Shown here: in pieces, positions 47,347 through 56,954 of the stretch
How the letters are laid out: every line of letters begins with the position of its first letter
How positions within the stretch are numbered: the first letter of the stretch is position 1
Assembly: GCF_009498235.1 (NCBI RefSeq)
Contig: NZ_CP044205.1
Location: 1,111,716-1,175,715, forward strand
DNA length: 64,000 bases
Reading direction: 5' to 3'
Origin: Candidatus Methylospira mobilis
GTDB taxonomy: Bacteria > Pseudomonadota > Gammaproteobacteria > Methylococcales > Methylococcaceae
Position numbers and translations under genes: made by a program
The notes under the pieces: generated by a model
What the model saw: the letters and a program-made list of their open reading frames with translations, nothing else
Told to the model about the DNA's origin: nothing
Databases searched by the model: none

Positions 47347-48111
47347 TCAGCCGGCGTGATGCATGCTGATTTTCCTCATCGTGGTTTCTATCCACTCTTT
47401 GGCGCGCCCGTTAACTTCCTGCGCGCTGAGTTGGCCGGCATCCAGTGGCGGGCCGATGTGCACTTCTATGGTGCCGGGCAATTTGAGGAATGCGTTGCGT
47501 TTCCAGAATTCTCCGGCATTGTGTGCTACCGGAACCACCATGCAGCCTGCACGGGCTGCCAGCAATCCACCGCTGGCATTGTATTTACCGGTTTGTCCTG
47601 GAGCAATGCGGGTTCCTTCGGGAAATATTACCACCCATTTGCCGCTACGCAGTCGCTCGTTGCCTTCCTTTAAAACCTGTTTTAGCGCGGCGCTGCGCGC
47701 CGAGCGATCTATGCTGATCGGCTCGAGCGTAGCCATCGCCCATCCCCAGAAAGGGATGCGCAGCAATTCCTGCTTCAGGATGAACACCATGGGTGGGAAA
47801 ATGGTCTGCAAGGCCAGGGTTTCCCAGGCCGATTGGTGTTTGCACAGGATCACGCCGGCTTCATCAGGGATATTTTCCAGACCCGTTACTTCATGCTTGA
47901 GCCGGCAGACGGCGGCGAGAGACCACAGGTTGAAGCGTACCCATAATTGGGCCAGTCCATAGCGTTTTGAAAAGGGCAGGGGCTTTGCCAGCAGCATCAG
48001 CAGCGCAACGAGTACGGCAGAGCTTGCCATGCCGGTAAAATACACGCCGGAACGTAAATAAAGGAACAGCTTCTCAGCTGTAGTGACGCACGATGTACTT
48101 GGCTGCTTCAT
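47347..48111 (-). CDS. plsC: 1-acyl-sn-glycerol-3-phosphate acyltransferase (PlsC family)
   Basis: About 250 residues. An N-terminal membrane segment (FTGMASSAVLVALLMLLA) is followed by the acyltransferase motifs CKHQSAWETLAL (HX4D-like, with Glu) and VVIFPEGTRIAPGQTGKY. It makes phosphatidic acid from lysophosphatidic acid at the inner membrane. It follows gmhB on the same strand; the ATG at 48111 lies inside gmhB, and a later start near 48030 (MASSAVLV) cannot be excluded. Confidence 0.9.
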   Translation of the reverse strand: MKQPSTSCVTTAEKLFLYLRSGVYFTGMASSAVLVALLMLLAKPLPFSKRYGLAQLWVRFNLWSLAAVCRLKHEVTGLENIPDEAGVILCKHQSAWETLALQTIFPPMVFILKQELLRIPFWGWAMATLEPISIDRSARSAALKQVLKEGNERLRSGKWVVIFPEGTRIAPGQTGKYNASGGLLAARAGCMVVPVAHNAGEFWKRNAFLKLPGTIEVHIGPPLDAGQLSAQEVNGRAKEWIETTMRKISMHHAG

Positions 48112-48613
48112 TGAGGTTGGCGAAATAGGGAAATTCAAAGTCGGGGTAGCGTTCCAGTGTGAGTTCGCCCTTGCCGGTTTCTACCAGCAGCGGCGCGCAA
48201 CCGACGCGTTGGGCTGCCTGTATGTCGCGTATCGCGTCGCCGACCATGGGTATTCCGTCAAGGTCGACATCGTATTTCTGCGCGAACTGTTCGAAAAGTC
48301 CGGTCAGCGGCTTGCGGCAATTGCAATTGTCTTCGGGGCCGTGAGGGCAGTAAAAGATATCGGTGATTTTTCCGTCCGCAGCGGCAACGCTGGCATGCAT
48401 CTTGGCGTGTATCCGCTCCAGTGTGTCGAGATCGTACAGTCCGCGCGCGATACCGGATTGATTGGTCACTACCACCACCTTGAATCCGTGCGCGTTCAGC
48501 AGCGCAACCGCTTCCGGGCTGCCGATAATCGGCTGCCATTCTTCCGGCGATTTGATGTAGTTGTCAGAGTCGTGGTTGATTACGCCGTCACGATCCAGTA
48601 TGACCCATTTCAT
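48074..48613 (-). CDS. gmhB: D-glycero-beta-D-manno-heptose-1,7-bisphosphate 7-phosphatase GmhB
   Basis: 179 residues, HAD superfamily. The nucleophile motif is VILDRDGVINHDS at the N-terminus; VVTNQSGIARG follows. The zinc-binding insert CPHGPEDNCNCRKP is typical of GmhB, and MVGDAIRDIQAAQRVG is the late acidic motif. It acts in ADP-heptose synthesis for the lipopolysaccharide core, a donor type that the GT9 enzyme at 32022-33209 could use. It lies five bases after glyS. Confidence 0.94.
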   Translation of the reverse strand: MKWVILDRDGVINHDSDNYIKSPEEWQPIIGSPEAVALLNAHGFKVVVVTNQSGIARGLYDLDTLERIHAKMHASVAAADGKITDIFYCPHGPEDNCNCRKPLTGLFEQFAQKYDVDLDGIPMVGDAIRDIQAAQRVGCAPLLVETGKGELTLERYPDFEFPYFANLNEAAKYIVRHYS

Positions 48614-48618
48614 ATGAT

Positions 48619-50691
48619 TTATTGCAGGTAGGAAATATCGGCGATTTGCATGAATAGCCCTTCTATCAGGGTCAGCAGCCCCAGCCGCTGTTTGCGTAAT
48701 GCTGCATCTTCGCTCATGACGATCACGTCGTTGAAAAAAGTATCCACAGGATCGCGTAGTGCGGCGAGACGGCGCAGCGCAGCGGTATAGTCGCGCTGCC
48801 GTATCAGTGGAGCGAGCTCTTGCTGTGCGCTTTCAGCTGCTTTCAATAAAGCTATTTCGGCTGTTTCGCTTAAAGCAGCCGCTTGCGGCGCTTCACTCGG
48901 CTCGTTTTCGTTTTTGCGCAAAATGTTGCGGATGCGCTTGTTGGCGGCCGCCAGACTTTCCGCTTCAGGCAATGTTCTGAATTCGGCTACGGCTTTCAGG
49001 CGCAACTCGAAATCAGTTAACAGCTGCGGCTGAGTCGCCAGTACCGCTTCGAATTCGTCGTAACGGGTGCCTTGATCCAGCAGGTAGCCGCGCAGGCGTT
49101 CGAGTACGAACGCTTCGAGTTGCTTTTGCACTGTCGCATGATCGAATGAATGCGTGTGTTGCGCCAGCGCGCTGCTTATCAATGCGGGCAGATCCAGCTC
49201 CAGGCCCGCTTCAATCATAATACGCACAATGCCGAGCGCGGCGCGGCGCAGAGCATAAGGATCTTTGTCGCCGGTCGGAACCATGCCGGTGCTGAAAATA
49301 CCGCTCAACGTATCGAGCTTGTCGGCCAAGGCCAGTATTTGGCCTGTAGCTGTTGAAGGAATAACACCGCCGGAAACTTTCGGCAGATATTGTTCTTCGA
49401 TAGCGGTGGCGACTTCGGCGTCTTCGCCATCAGCCAAGGCATAGTAACGTCCCATGGTGCCTTGCAGGTTGGGGAATTCGCCCACCATTTCTGTCAGTAG
49501 ATCGGTTTTGGATAATAGCGCCGCGCGTTGCACATGCGCAGTCTCTTGCTCTAACAGTTCCGCGATGGTTTTACCAAGATTAGCGGTTCGCAGGGTTTTA
49601 TCGTGCAGCGATCCCAGCTTCTGCTGGAATGTCACCTGTTTCAGGTGGCCGAGCCGTTCCTGCAATCGCTGCTTGCGATCCTGCGTCCAGAAAAACTCCG
49701 CATCCGAGAGCCGCGGGCGCACTACCCGTTCGTTGCCCTGGCGCACAGTATCCGGATTGTTGCTGTCGATATTGCTGAAGGTGATGAAATAGGGCAGCAG
49801 TTTGCCGCCGCCGTCCTCGACCGGAAAATACTTCTGGTTTTCCTGCATGGTGGTGATCAGAACTTCCGCCGGCAAGGTCAGATAGCGCGGGTCGAAGTGG
49901 CCGCGCACCGGTACCGGCCATTCAACCAGCGCGGCGACTTCATCCAGTAAATCGGGTTCGATATGCGCGATACCCTGCACGGCTTGTGCGCTTTGTTCGG
50001 CGAGCGCTTGAATTTTCAGCTTTCTTTCGGCGAAAGACGCGATGATCCTGCCTTGTGAATCCAAGGTTTCTTCATACGCAGCCGGTTCACTGATCAACAG
50101 TGCTTCCGGGTGGTGGAAGCGATGTCCGCGCGTCGCGCGTCCGGCGGTGATGCCGAGAATTTCCGCGTCGATGACATCGTTGCCCAGCAATAACATCACC
50201 CAATGTACCGGGCGCACGAACTCAGCGTTGCCGCTGCCCCAGCGCATGCGTTTGGCGATAGGGAGATTCGCCAGGGCGCTGCTGACGATGTCGGGGATCA
50301 ATGTTCTGGCTTCAGCTCCTTTGATCAGCTCCCGGAAGCAGAGCCATTCGCCCCTGTCGGTGCTTAGTGTGATCAATTGGTTTATTGTTGCATTGCAACT
50401 GCGCAAAAAGCCTGCGGTTGCCTTGCTCGGGCTGCCGTCGGCGTTGTAGGCGGCATTGACTGCCGGACCGCGCTTTTCGATCTGCTGGTCCGGCTGGGCA
50501 AGCGGCAGATCGCGTATCAACAAAGCCAGCCTGCGCGGTGTGGCGTAAGCCGTGATAATGCCATGAGACAGCCCGGCTTTCTGCAGTCCGCTTTCAACTC
50601 CCGACTGTAACGCGTCAATCAGTGTCGACAGCGATTTCGGCGGTAGTTCCTCTGTACCCAGTTCGAATAAAAGATCGCGAGTCTCAGCCAT
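48619..50691 (-). CDS. glyS: Glycyl-tRNA synthetase beta subunit
   Basis: 690 residues from the ATG at 50691 ([17 protein letters not shown]), the usual family start, which overlaps the glyQ end by eight bases. Typical blocks include RFVRPVHW-type [21 protein letters not shown] and [11 protein letters not shown], and an anticodon-binding-like domain at the C-terminus. It forms the alpha2beta2 synthetase with GlyQ. Upstream in-frame codons within glyQ are not family sequence. Confidence 0.97.
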   Translation of the reverse strand: MAETRDLLFELGTEELPPKSLSTLIDALQSGVESGLQKAGLSHGIITAYATPRRLALLIRDLPLAQPDQQIEKRGPAVNAAYNADGSPSKATAGFLRSCNATINQLITLSTDRGEWLCFRELIKGAEARTLIPDIVSSALANLPIAKRMRWGSGNAEFVRPVHWVMLLLGNDVIDAEILGITAGRATRGHRFHHPEALLISEPAAYEETLDSQGRIIASFAERKLKIQALAEQSAQAVQGIAHIEPDLLDEVAALVEWPVPVRGHFDPRYLTLPAEVLITTMQENQKYFPVEDGGGKLLPYFITFSNIDSNNPDTVRQGNERVVRPRLSDAEFFWTQDRKQRLQERLGHLKQVTFQQKLGSLHDKTLRTANLGKTIAELLEQETAHVQRAALLSKTDLLTEMVGEFPNLQGTMGRYYALADGEDAEVATAIEEQYLPKVSGGVIPSTATGQILALADKLDTLSGIFSTGMVPTGDKDPYALRRAALGIVRIMIEAGLELDLPALISSALAQHTHSFDHATVQKQLEAFVLERLRGYLLDQGTRYDEFEAVLATQPQLLTDFELRLKAVAEFRTLPEAESLAAANKRIRNILRKNENEPSEAPQAAALSETAEIALLKAAESAQQELAPLIRQRDYTAALRRLAALRDPVDTFFNDVIVMSEDAALRKQRLGLLTLIEGLFMQIADISYLQ

Positions 50692-51625
50692 GAGTCGAAT
50701 CCTTTTTGTTTGGTTGCGGGGTTTTGTCCAGTAGCGGGAATCCAAGATGTTCGCGGCGCGCATAATAGGCTTCGGCAACCGCTTTGGCCAGTTCGCGCAC
50801 TCGCAGGATATAACGCTGGCGCTCGGTTACCGAAATCGCGCGCCGCGCATCAAGCAGGTTAAAGGTATGCGAAGCCTTGAGCACCATTTCGTAAGCGGGC
50901 AATGGCAGACCTGTTGCTATCAGCTTCCTGCTTTCCTGTTCATGGAATGCGAAGTGTTCGAATAATTTGTCGATGTTGGCGTGCTCGAAATTGAATGCCG
51001 ACATTTCCACTTCGTTTTGATGATAAACATCACCGTAACTGACGATTCCCTGCGGACCTTCGGTCCAGACCAGATCGTAGACGCTCTGCTTATCCTGTAA
51101 ATACATCGCGATGCGTTCCAGTCCGTAGGTGATTTCGCCGCTGACCGGGCGGCATTCGAGGCCGCCAACCTGTTGAAAGTAGGTGAACTGGGTGACTTCC
51201 ATGCCGTTGAGCCACACTTCCCAGCCCAGCCCCCAGGCGCCGAGGGTCGGCGAGTTCCAGTTATCTTCGACGAAACGCACGTCGTGTTCCAGCAGGTCGA
51301 GTCCGAGATGTCGCAACGAACCGAGATACAGTTCCTGGATATTCTCCGGCGAAGGTTTCATCAACACCTGAAATTGATAATAGTGTTGCAGCCGGTTCGG
51401 GTTCTCGCCGTAGCGTCCGTCGGTAGGACGCCGCGACGGTTGCACATAGGCGGCATTCCACGGCTCCGGGCCGATGGCGCGCAAAAAAGTAGCAGGATGG
51501 AACGTGCCTGCTCCCACTTCGATATCGAGCGGTTGCAGGATCACGCAGCCCTGGGCTGCCCAATATTCCTGCAGCGCGAGGATCAAGCCCTGGAAAGTTG
51601 ACGATTTGTTTGCTGGTTTGGCCAC
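50684..51625 (-). CDS. glyQ: Glycyl-tRNA synthetase alpha subunit
   Basis: 313 residues. Class II catalytic core: [40 protein letters not shown]-type sequence ([20 protein letters not shown]), [20 protein letters not shown] and [10 protein letters not shown]. It catalyses glycine activation. It heads a minus-strand run glyQ-glyS-gmhB-plsC. The 264 bases before the next gene (51626-51889) show no ORF or clear signal beyond its own upstream region. Confidence 0.97.
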   Translation of the reverse strand: MAKPANKSSTFQGLILALQEYWAAQGCVILQPLDIEVGAGTFHPATFLRAIGPEPWNAAYVQPSRRPTDGRYGENPNRLQHYYQFQVLMKPSPENIQELYLGSLRHLGLDLLEHDVRFVEDNWNSPTLGAWGLGWEVWLNGMEVTQFTYFQQVGGLECRPVSGEITYGLERIAMYLQDKQSVYDLVWTEGPQGIVSYGDVYHQNEVEMSAFNFEHANIDKLFEHFAFHEQESRKLIATGLPLPAYEMVLKASHTFNLLDARRAISVTERQRYILRVRELAKAVAEAYYARREHLGFPLLDKTPQPNKKDSTHG

Positions 51626-51889
51626 GATGAACGCTAGACGGTAAAAATGTTGATGCCGATTATAGCGGATTTGCGGCTATTCGGCTTTATCCTGTCGCTG
51701 GCGGTGTGTCTGTTACGGTGTAGGATGCAGGGGGTTCAAAGTCTATGAGGCTTGATGTGGTGCTGCAACTCTGCAAATATAAGCGCTTTCTTTTTTGAAA
51801 TTAAGTTGGTAGGGATAAACCACACTTTCATTGAAAACGATGGAAAGCATGGTCTTCCCCAGTTTTTTCCGACAACAGCAGAAAATTGC

Positions 51890-52261
51890 CTATGAGTCGG
51901 CTTCTACGATGTTAAGCAAGTACTCCTGTTCCACGCCTTCTACCTCTAAAGAGAAATCGAGGCTGGATGTGTAAAAATCTTCGTGATCACCGACATCGAT
52001 AGGCCAGAACGGACATTGATTGCCGTTCTTGTCAAAAGCCCACATGAATTTATAGTTGCATTCGGTGGGGTTTTCACTTTTTAATACGCCGCCGACAACC
52101 CTGGTGCCGTCCGCATATGCGGTGGAAATAGCCATGACGATCGGGGTACCCGTATAGATCTTATTAGAGACAGGCGTGCTGCCCTGCATTATGTCGGTCC
52201 AGGCTTGCTTGCCGCCTTTGGGAAGGAGCATCACTGCTGTGTAATTGGGCTCGTTGCTCAT
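51890..52261 (-). CDS. Unrecognised 123-residue protein
   Basis: I do not recognise this protein. A strong AAGGAGAG ribosome site precedes the ATG by about six bases, so it is probably expressed. There is no signal peptide or membrane segment; composition is acidic towards the end (DVGDHEDFYTSSLDFSLEVE). It contains three tryptophans, two cysteines and a moderately hydrophobic core, and looks like a small soluble beta-rich protein. It stands alone between glyQ and the DUF1249 gene on the same strand, with about 270 non-coding bases on each side. Confidence 0.7.
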   Translation of the reverse strand: MSNEPNYTAVMLLPKGGKQAWTDIMQGSTPVSNKIYTGTPIVMAISTAYADGTRVVGGVLKSENPTECNYKFMWAFDKNGNQCPFWPIDVGDHEDFYTSSLDFSLEVEGVEQEYLLNIVEADS

Positions 52262-52375
52262 GTTCTTCTCTCCTTATGATTAAAAGATGCGAAAAATAAC
52301 GCTCTGAGTTCGTTGTTTTGTGCCTGTGCATATTAAGGCTGTTTCAGTGTACTATTTTCTATTTTTGCAGGTAAG

Positions 52376-52391
52376 CTGTCATTTCTGACAG
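52376..52391. repeat. Short hairpin upstream of the 123-residue protein gene
   Basis: CTGTCA, four bases, TGACAG. It lies in the 269-base gap 52262-52530, between the DUF1249 stop and the 123-residue gene on the minus strand. It has no T-run on the transcribed side. It could be a regulatory stem or chance. Nothing else in the gap is assignable. Confidence 0.3.
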
Positions 52392-52530
52392 TCATGCTTA
52401 CTTATTTGGAGTGCAAGGCGCCCCGCGCGTTGCTGTTTAATGGATGGGGTAAGTGCTCTTCCCGTTTGGCGCGTACGGGTTTCGATTCCGCGCTACTGGC
52501 GGTACCGGCGCCTTGCTTTTCTGATGCCGC

Positions 52531-53031
52531 CTAAAAACTGCCGACCCGTCCCGAGCCACGTTGGCCTGTACTCTCGAACTCGAATTGATAATCGCAACGG
52601 ATGCAATGATCCAGCCAGGTCGACAGGAAGTAATTCAGCTCCCATTTCAGCGCCAGCATTTCAGCGCCATAGTAGGGTTGGCAACTGCAGGCGCCTGCGC
52701 GCTGGTGATCGTATAGCGCTTCGATGTTGCACGCATCCAGATATACGCGCATAACAATGCCGGGTTCGAAGCTGTGATTGCCGGTGTTGGAAAAGTGATG
52801 CGTGAGTTGTATCGTGGCAGTGTAAGGCGATAGTTCCAGGCGTCTTAGTAATAAATCGGGGCCGCCGGGCGTCGTTCCCACCAGATCGTCCGGTAATTCG
52901 TCTATCGGGTAGGGCAGCAGCCGCGCAAGCTTTTGGTAGTTCTGGTCGCACAGCCGCGACAGCCAGAAGGATTTGTTGGCGGGCTCCAGAGTACACTGCA
53001 CGCTGCCCCTGTTGAGAGTGGCGTTGCTCAT
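52531..53031 (-). CDS. DUF1249 family protein (YqiB-like)
   Basis: 166 residues. Similar to the DUF1249 family in the central part: SRLCDQNYQKLARLLP, LSPYTATIQLTHHF, VMRVYLDACNIEAL and the C-terminal LKWELNYFLSTWLDHC. Function of the family is not established; in enterobacteria the gene sits near nudF and cpdA. Here it overlaps the queD stop by four bases and is the last gene of a lipoprotein-PilZ-queD-DUF1249 run. Confidence 0.82.
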   Translation of the reverse strand: MSNATLNRGSVQCTLEPANKSFWLSRLCDQNYQKLARLLPYPIDELPDDLVGTTPGGPDLLLRRLELSPYTATIQLTHHFSNTGNHSFEPGIVMRVYLDACNIEALYDHQRAGACSCQPYYGAEMLALKWELNYFLSTWLDHCIRCDYQFEFESTGQRGSGRVGSF

Positions 53032-53432
53032 AGTTCGGAATACAGTGCGCAGCAGCTTGAGGTTTCCCAGAGCGCGACGCTCTGTATGGGCAGACCTTCC
53101 GTCTTGAGGTAGTCGTATATCATGCGGGCAAGGTATTCGGCGGTTGGATGTTCCACTAGCGTCATGAACCGTTCGTTGGCTGTTTGCAATATTGAAACCA
53201 GCGGATCGTCCCGATGGAGCAGCAGATTATGATCGAGCTGTTTATCGATAAAACCTTCCGCCGCTGCGGCGATATCGGCAAAATCGCAGACCATGCCTTG
53301 ATCGTTGAGTCGGGATGCGCTTAATGTGATCGCGGCTTTGACGCTATGTCCATGCAAATGCCGGCATTTACCGGGGTGTCCCATCAGTCTATGACCGTAA
53401 CAAAAATATACTTCCTTGGTAATGCAGTACAT
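53028..53432 (-). CDS. queD: 6-carboxytetrahydropterin synthase QueD / PTPS family
   Basis: 134 residues from the ATG at 53432; a TTG at 53468 is an alternative start. The zinc histidines and catalytic cysteine are in FCYGHRLMGHPGKCRHLHGH; VCDFADIAAAAEGFIDKQLDHN and PTAEYLARMIYDYL follow, then a late ALWETSSC block with the conserved Glu. It makes 6-carboxytetrahydropterin, a precursor of queuosine and archaeosine-like bases. queC, queE and queF are not nearby, so a pterin role other than queuosine is possible. Confidence 0.88.
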   Translation of the reverse strand: MYCITKEVYFCYGHRLMGHPGKCRHLHGHSVKAAITLSASRLNDQGMVCDFADIAAAAEGFIDKQLDHNLLLHRDDPLVSILQTANERFMTLVEHPTAEYLARMIYDYLKTEGLPIQSVALWETSSCCALYSEL

Positions 53433-53464
53433 CGGGCGTCTCTTATCCGAATTTATTAGGTTTT

Positions 53465-53755
53465 TCAATCGCTTTTTATTGCGCGTATGATAGCGGTAAC
53501 GCGGAAACGGCTGTTATCCGATGGCTGGCACTCGGTTACTTCGACGAAGGCGGTAAAAACCGGGTCCAGCCCGTTGCGCGGCGTTATTTTTGCGGCAAGC
53601 GCATGCCCGGGCGCGCAGTATCTATCCGTAAGGAATAGCAGCCGGGTTTCATTGATCGATAAACAGCATCCTTGATGCTCGCTTTGTTGTCCCGCGGGGT
53701 GGAAACTGAGGTCGCAGCCTTCTCCCGGCTGGTTCTGGCTGTCGGCTTGAAGCAC
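53465..53755 (-). CDS. Small PilZ-like protein
   Basis: 96 residues starting with GTG. The pattern CCLSINETRLLFLTD...GHALAAKI resembles the second half of a PilZ domain, but the c-di-GMP-binding RxxxR is not visible, so nucleotide binding is doubtful. Overlaps the lipoprotein stop by three bases and the upstream end of queD's frame, so it is in the same operon. Confidence 0.5.
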   Translation of the reverse strand: MLQADSQNQPGEGCDLSFHPAGQQSEHQGCCLSINETRLLFLTDRYCAPGHALAAKITPRNGLDPVFTAFVEVTECQPSDNSRFRVTAIIRAIKSD

Positions 53756-54285
53756 TATTCACCTTGCCGCATAAAAATCAACGTATTATTACCGCGTTTA
53801 TCGTACAGTGATAAACGCTCTGCGTCTTCCCGGTAGCTGCTGCCTGCTTCCAGGGTTTTTAGAAAAAACGTCAGGCTTTCGGGGTGGAGGCAGTGTTTGC
53901 TGGGGTGAGAGTGCAACAGGATCAGGGCAATTCGGCCGTCTTCGGCTTCGTACATGCCGTCCCCCTTGAAACAGGGCGATTCTACATTGAACCAGCCGTC
54001 GGTTTTGAGTTCGAGAAAGTAATTATCGAGATGCAGCAAATGCCGTTTGTTGTCATGTGCCTGCACCGTCGTTACCCATTTCCAGCGCGCATTGGAAAGA
54101 TGGGTTCCGTCATTGTAAATATCCGGGGCAGGAACGTCGGGTCTTATAGGCGCTTTTTTCGCCGATGTGGCAACTTTCGCAGGTTTGGCTGTGGTGCATG
54201 CGCCTGCGGCGCACAGGAACGCCAGTATTATCAGCAGCCGTGCGGCGAATCGATACGGATTGCTTGGCGTTGCTCGGGCTTTCAT
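53755..54285 (-). CDS. Lipoprotein of unknown function (META/HslJ-like)
   Basis: 176 residues. A signal sequence ends in a lipobox (LCAAGAC, Cys about residue 30). The mature part has WKWVTTVQAHDNKRHLLHL, ELKTDGWFNVESPCFKGDG and LHSHPSKHCLHPESLTFFLK, which resembles the META/HslJ fold found in outer-membrane lipoproteins. It lies five bases downstream of trpS on the same strand, and starts the lipoprotein-PilZ-queD-DUF1249 run. Confidence 0.7.
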   Translation of the reverse strand: MKARATPSNPYRFAARLLIILAFLCAAGACTTAKPAKVATSAKKAPIRPDVPAPDIYNDGTHLSNARWKWVTTVQAHDNKRHLLHLDNYFLELKTDGWFNVESPCFKGDGMYEAEDGRIALILLHSHPSKHCLHPESLTFFLKTLEAGSSYREDAERLSLYDKRGNNTLIFMRQGE

Positions 54286-54289
54286 CTTG

Positions 54290-55300
54290 TCAGACCAGTT
54301 TCCTGATGCCGGTTGCGGCGCGTATTTTTTGCATGAAGGGTTGGCTGTAGCGGCGCGCTTTTTCCGCCCCAGTCTGTAATATATCTTCTATTTTTTCCGG
54401 TGTCTGTATTAATGCATCGTAGCGCTCGCGTGCGCTGTGCAGATGTTCATTCAGATGTTCGAACAGGAATTGTTTCATTTCGCCCCAGCCGATACCCTCT
54501 TCGTAACGCTTGCGTAACGCCAGTGTTTGCTCGCGCCCGGCAAATGCTTTGTAGATACTGAACAGTGTGCAGGTGTCGGGGTCTTTGGGGGCGCCCGGCT
54601 CAAGCGAGTTGGTTTTAATCTTCATGATCAGTTTTCTGAGCTGCTTTTCCTCTATGAACAACGGAATGGTGTTGTCGTAGCTTTTGCTCATCTTGCGTCC
54701 GTCCAAACCGCTCAGTATGGCGGTTTCTTCGGTGATTTCTGGTTCCGGCAGGGTGAAATGTTCGCCGTATATGTGGTTGAAACGTCCCGCTATGTCTCGC
54801 GCCATTTCGATGTGCTGTATCTGGTCCTTGCCGACCGGAACGCGATTGGCGTTGAACATCAAAATATCCGCGGCCATCAGGATCGGGTAATTGAACAGCC
54901 CCATGGTAACGCCCTTGTCGGGATCGTTTTCGCCGTTTTCTTCGTTGGTCTGCAGTGCGGCCTTGTAGGCATGCGAACGGTTCATCAGTCCCTTTGCGGT
55001 AACGCATCCCAGCAGCCAGCAGAGCTCGGCGATTTCCGGTATGTCCGATTGACGGTAGAACACCGCATTTTCGGTATCGAGCCCAAGCGCCAGCCAGGTT
55101 GCGGCTATCTCCAGCGTCGATAGACTGACACGCGCGGGTTCCTGGCATTTTATCAATGCATGATAATCGGCCAGAAAATAAAACGGCAAGACATCAGGGT
55201 CCTTACTGGCGGCTATAGCCGGCCTGATCGCGCCGACATAATTGCCCAGGTGCGGGGTGCCCGTTGTTGTAATGCCTGTTAATACAATAGCTTGCTTCAT
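54290..55300 (-). CDS. trpS: Tryptophanyl-tRNA synthetase
   Basis: 336 residues, class I. The HIGH-equivalent is [14 protein letters not shown] and the KMSKS loop is [15 protein letters not shown]. Other blocks are [20 protein letters not shown] and [17 protein letters not shown]. It charges tRNA-Trp. It lies 43 bases after galE, on the same strand. Confidence 0.97.
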   Translation of the reverse strand: MKQAIVLTGITTTGTPHLGNYVGAIRPAIAASKDPDVLPFYFLADYHALIKCQEPARVSLSTLEIAATWLALGLDTENAVFYRQSDIPEIAELCWLLGCVTAKGLMNRSHAYKAALQTNEENGENDPDKGVTMGLFNYPILMAADILMFNANRVPVGKDQIQHIEMARDIAGRFNHIYGEHFTLPEPEITEETAILSGLDGRKMSKSYDNTIPLFIEEKQLRKLIMKIKTNSLEPGAPKDPDTCTLFSIYKAFAGREQTLALRKRYEEGIGWGEMKQFLFEHLNEHLHSARERYDALIQTPEKIEDILQTGAEKARRYSQPFMQKIRAATGIRKLV

Positions 55301-55343
55301 ATTATAAAACCAGAGGGTTATGTTCGGGAGCGTATGCGGCGTT

Positions 55344-56339
55344 TCAGGCGCGTTGTTTGGCCGCCAGTTTTTTTTCCCAATCCAGCGAGGTTTTGACTAT
55401 GAATGCAAGATCATCATAACGCGGTTTCCAGTTTAAGGTTTTTTGTATTTTATCAACTGCGGCTATCAACTGCGGTGGGTCGCCGGCGCGTCTGGGGTGT
55501 TCCACCACGGGAATGGGCGCGCCGTTCACGTGGTTGACGGTATCTATGACTTCGCGCACGCTGAAACCGTGTCCGTAACCGCAGTTGAGCGTTGTCGATG
55601 CTCCGCCTTGACGCAGGTAATTCAGGGCCTGGATATGCGCATCGGCCAGATCGTTGACATGTACATAGTCACGTACGCCGGTGCCGTCAGGCGTTGGGTA
55701 GTCGGTTCCGAACAGGGACAGGCTGGCTCTTTTTCCGGTGGCGACTTCGGCGGCGACCTTGATTAACAGCGTTGCGTTTTCCGTGGATTGTCCAATCAGC
55801 CCGTCAGGGTCCGATCCGGCCACGTTGAAGTAGCGCAGTATCACGTGGCGTAACGGATTGACGGCCGACACGTCTTTGAGCATGGTTTCGCTCATCAGTT
55901 TACTCGTGCCGTACGGGTTGATCGGTTGCAGCGGGCTTTCTTCCGAAAGCGCATGCTTTTCCTGTATGCCGTAAATCGTTCCTGTCGATGAAAAGATGAA
56001 ATGCTCGACTCCGGCATCAATGCAGCATTGCAACAAGTTGCGGGTATTGCAGGTATTGTTCGCATAGTACTTGAGCGGCTGCGCCACCGACTCGGGGACT
56101 ATGGTGTGAGCGGCAAAGTGCAGAACCGATTTGATCGAGCGGGTTGCGAGCAGCCGGCCTACCAGTTCCATGTCTCCGGTATTCCCTTCTACAAATTCGC
56201 CATAAAGCACGGCGTCGCGGAAGCCTGTGGACAAATTGTCCAGAACCACCAGGTTTTCGCCCATTTCGCCCAGTCGTTTGACGATGTGGCTGCCGATATA
56301 GCCGGCGCCGCCAGTGACCAGAATAGTATCATTACTCAT
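55344..56339 (-). CDS. galE: UDP-glucose 4-epimerase GalE
   Basis: 331 residues, short-chain dehydrogenase fold. The NAD loop is [30 protein letters not shown] and the catalytic [11 protein letters not shown] (Tyr and Lys of YxxxK) follow, then [13 protein letters not shown] and [14 protein letters not shown]. It interconverts UDP-glucose and UDP-galactose and could supply UDP-galactose to the polysaccharide locus or to the MGDG-synthase-like enzyme. Confidence 0.94.
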   Translation of the reverse strand: MSNDTILVTGGAGYIGSHIVKRLGEMGENLVVLDNLSTGFRDAVLYGEFVEGNTGDMELVGRLLATRSIKSVLHFAAHTIVPESVAQPLKYYANNTCNTRNLLQCCIDAGVEHFIFSSTGTIYGIQEKHALSEESPLQPINPYGTSKLMSETMLKDVSAVNPLRHVILRYFNVAGSDPDGLIGQSTENATLLIKVAAEVATGKRASLSLFGTDYPTPDGTGVRDYVHVNDLADAHIQALNYLRQGGASTTLNCGYGHGFSVREVIDTVNHVNGAPIPVVEHPRRAGDPPQLIAAVDKIQKTLNWKPRYDDLAFIVKTSLDWEKKLAAKQRA

Positions 56340-56420
56340 GCGTTGAGTCTCGTTCGATATGCGGTTGGTAAGGTATAACTTACAATTATCCGATATTTTT
56401 GATGGATAAGGTATGTGTAA

Positions 56421-56954
56421 CTATTCGGTTATCCGTGCGGTTTGCATGTAGGAGAGTATGAAATCGCGAATCTGTCCGGCATTGTTGATATCAAGATGAG
56501 GAATGTTCGTATCAGGAATCGGCCCGTTGTCGCTGGCCAATGCGATGATGGATGGGTCGTTTCGAAACTCGAGCGGGTTATCCCGTTGCTTTCGGTGCAG
56601 TTCGATCTTGGGAATATTCGCGTCTTTGAAGCCTTCGACCAGAATAATATCAAGGCCCTGCTGGTCTATCTGCGCCAGTTCCTCGCATAAATCCGGTTCT
56701 TTTTGCATGTCGTGTTCGACGATTATTGCGCGCCGGTAGGGGGAGCACAGCAAGACTGTGGCTGCGCCCGCCTGACGGAGGCGATAACTGTCTTTGCCGG
56801 GACGGTCGATTTCGATGTCGTGATGGCTTTTTTTGATCAATCCAACGCGTAATCCGCTTGCCTTGAGCAGCGGAATCAGTTTTTCGAGCAAGGTGGTTTT
56901 GCCTGTTCCGCTACGGGCGGCAAAACCCAATACCGGGATCGGCGCGTTGATCAT
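56421..56954 (-). CDS. mobB: Molybdopterin-guanine dinucleotide biosynthesis adaptor MobB
   Basis: 177 residues from the ATG at 56954, which overlaps the upstream epimerase stop (ATGA). A GTG at 56975 would lengthen it by seven residues. The P-loop is FAARSGTGKTTLLEKLIPLL; IKKSHHDIEIDRPGKDSYRL and ILVEGFKDANIPKIELHR are typical MobB blocks. It binds GTP and assists MobA in forming the Mo cofactor. mobA is not next to it; instead it ends an operon of parA and an epimerase, an unusual place. Confidence 0.92.
   Translation of the reverse strand: MINAPIPVLGFAARSGTGKTTLLEKLIPLLKASGLRVGLIKKSHHDIEIDRPGKDSYRLRQAGAATVLLCSPYRRAIIVEHDMQKEPDLCEELAQIDQQGLDIILVEGFKDANIPKIELHRKQRDNPLEFRNDPSIIALASDNGPIPDTNIPHLDINNAGQIRDFILSYMQTARITE

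Noticed and set aside
47363-47962. 199-codon plus-strand frame opposite plsC
   Set aside because: Shadow of plsC, whose acyltransferase motifs are clear on the other strand.
52440-52754. 104-codon plus-strand frame near the DUF1249 gene
   Set aside because: Mostly antisense to the DUF1249 gene, very Arg/Cys-rich and without a ribosome site.
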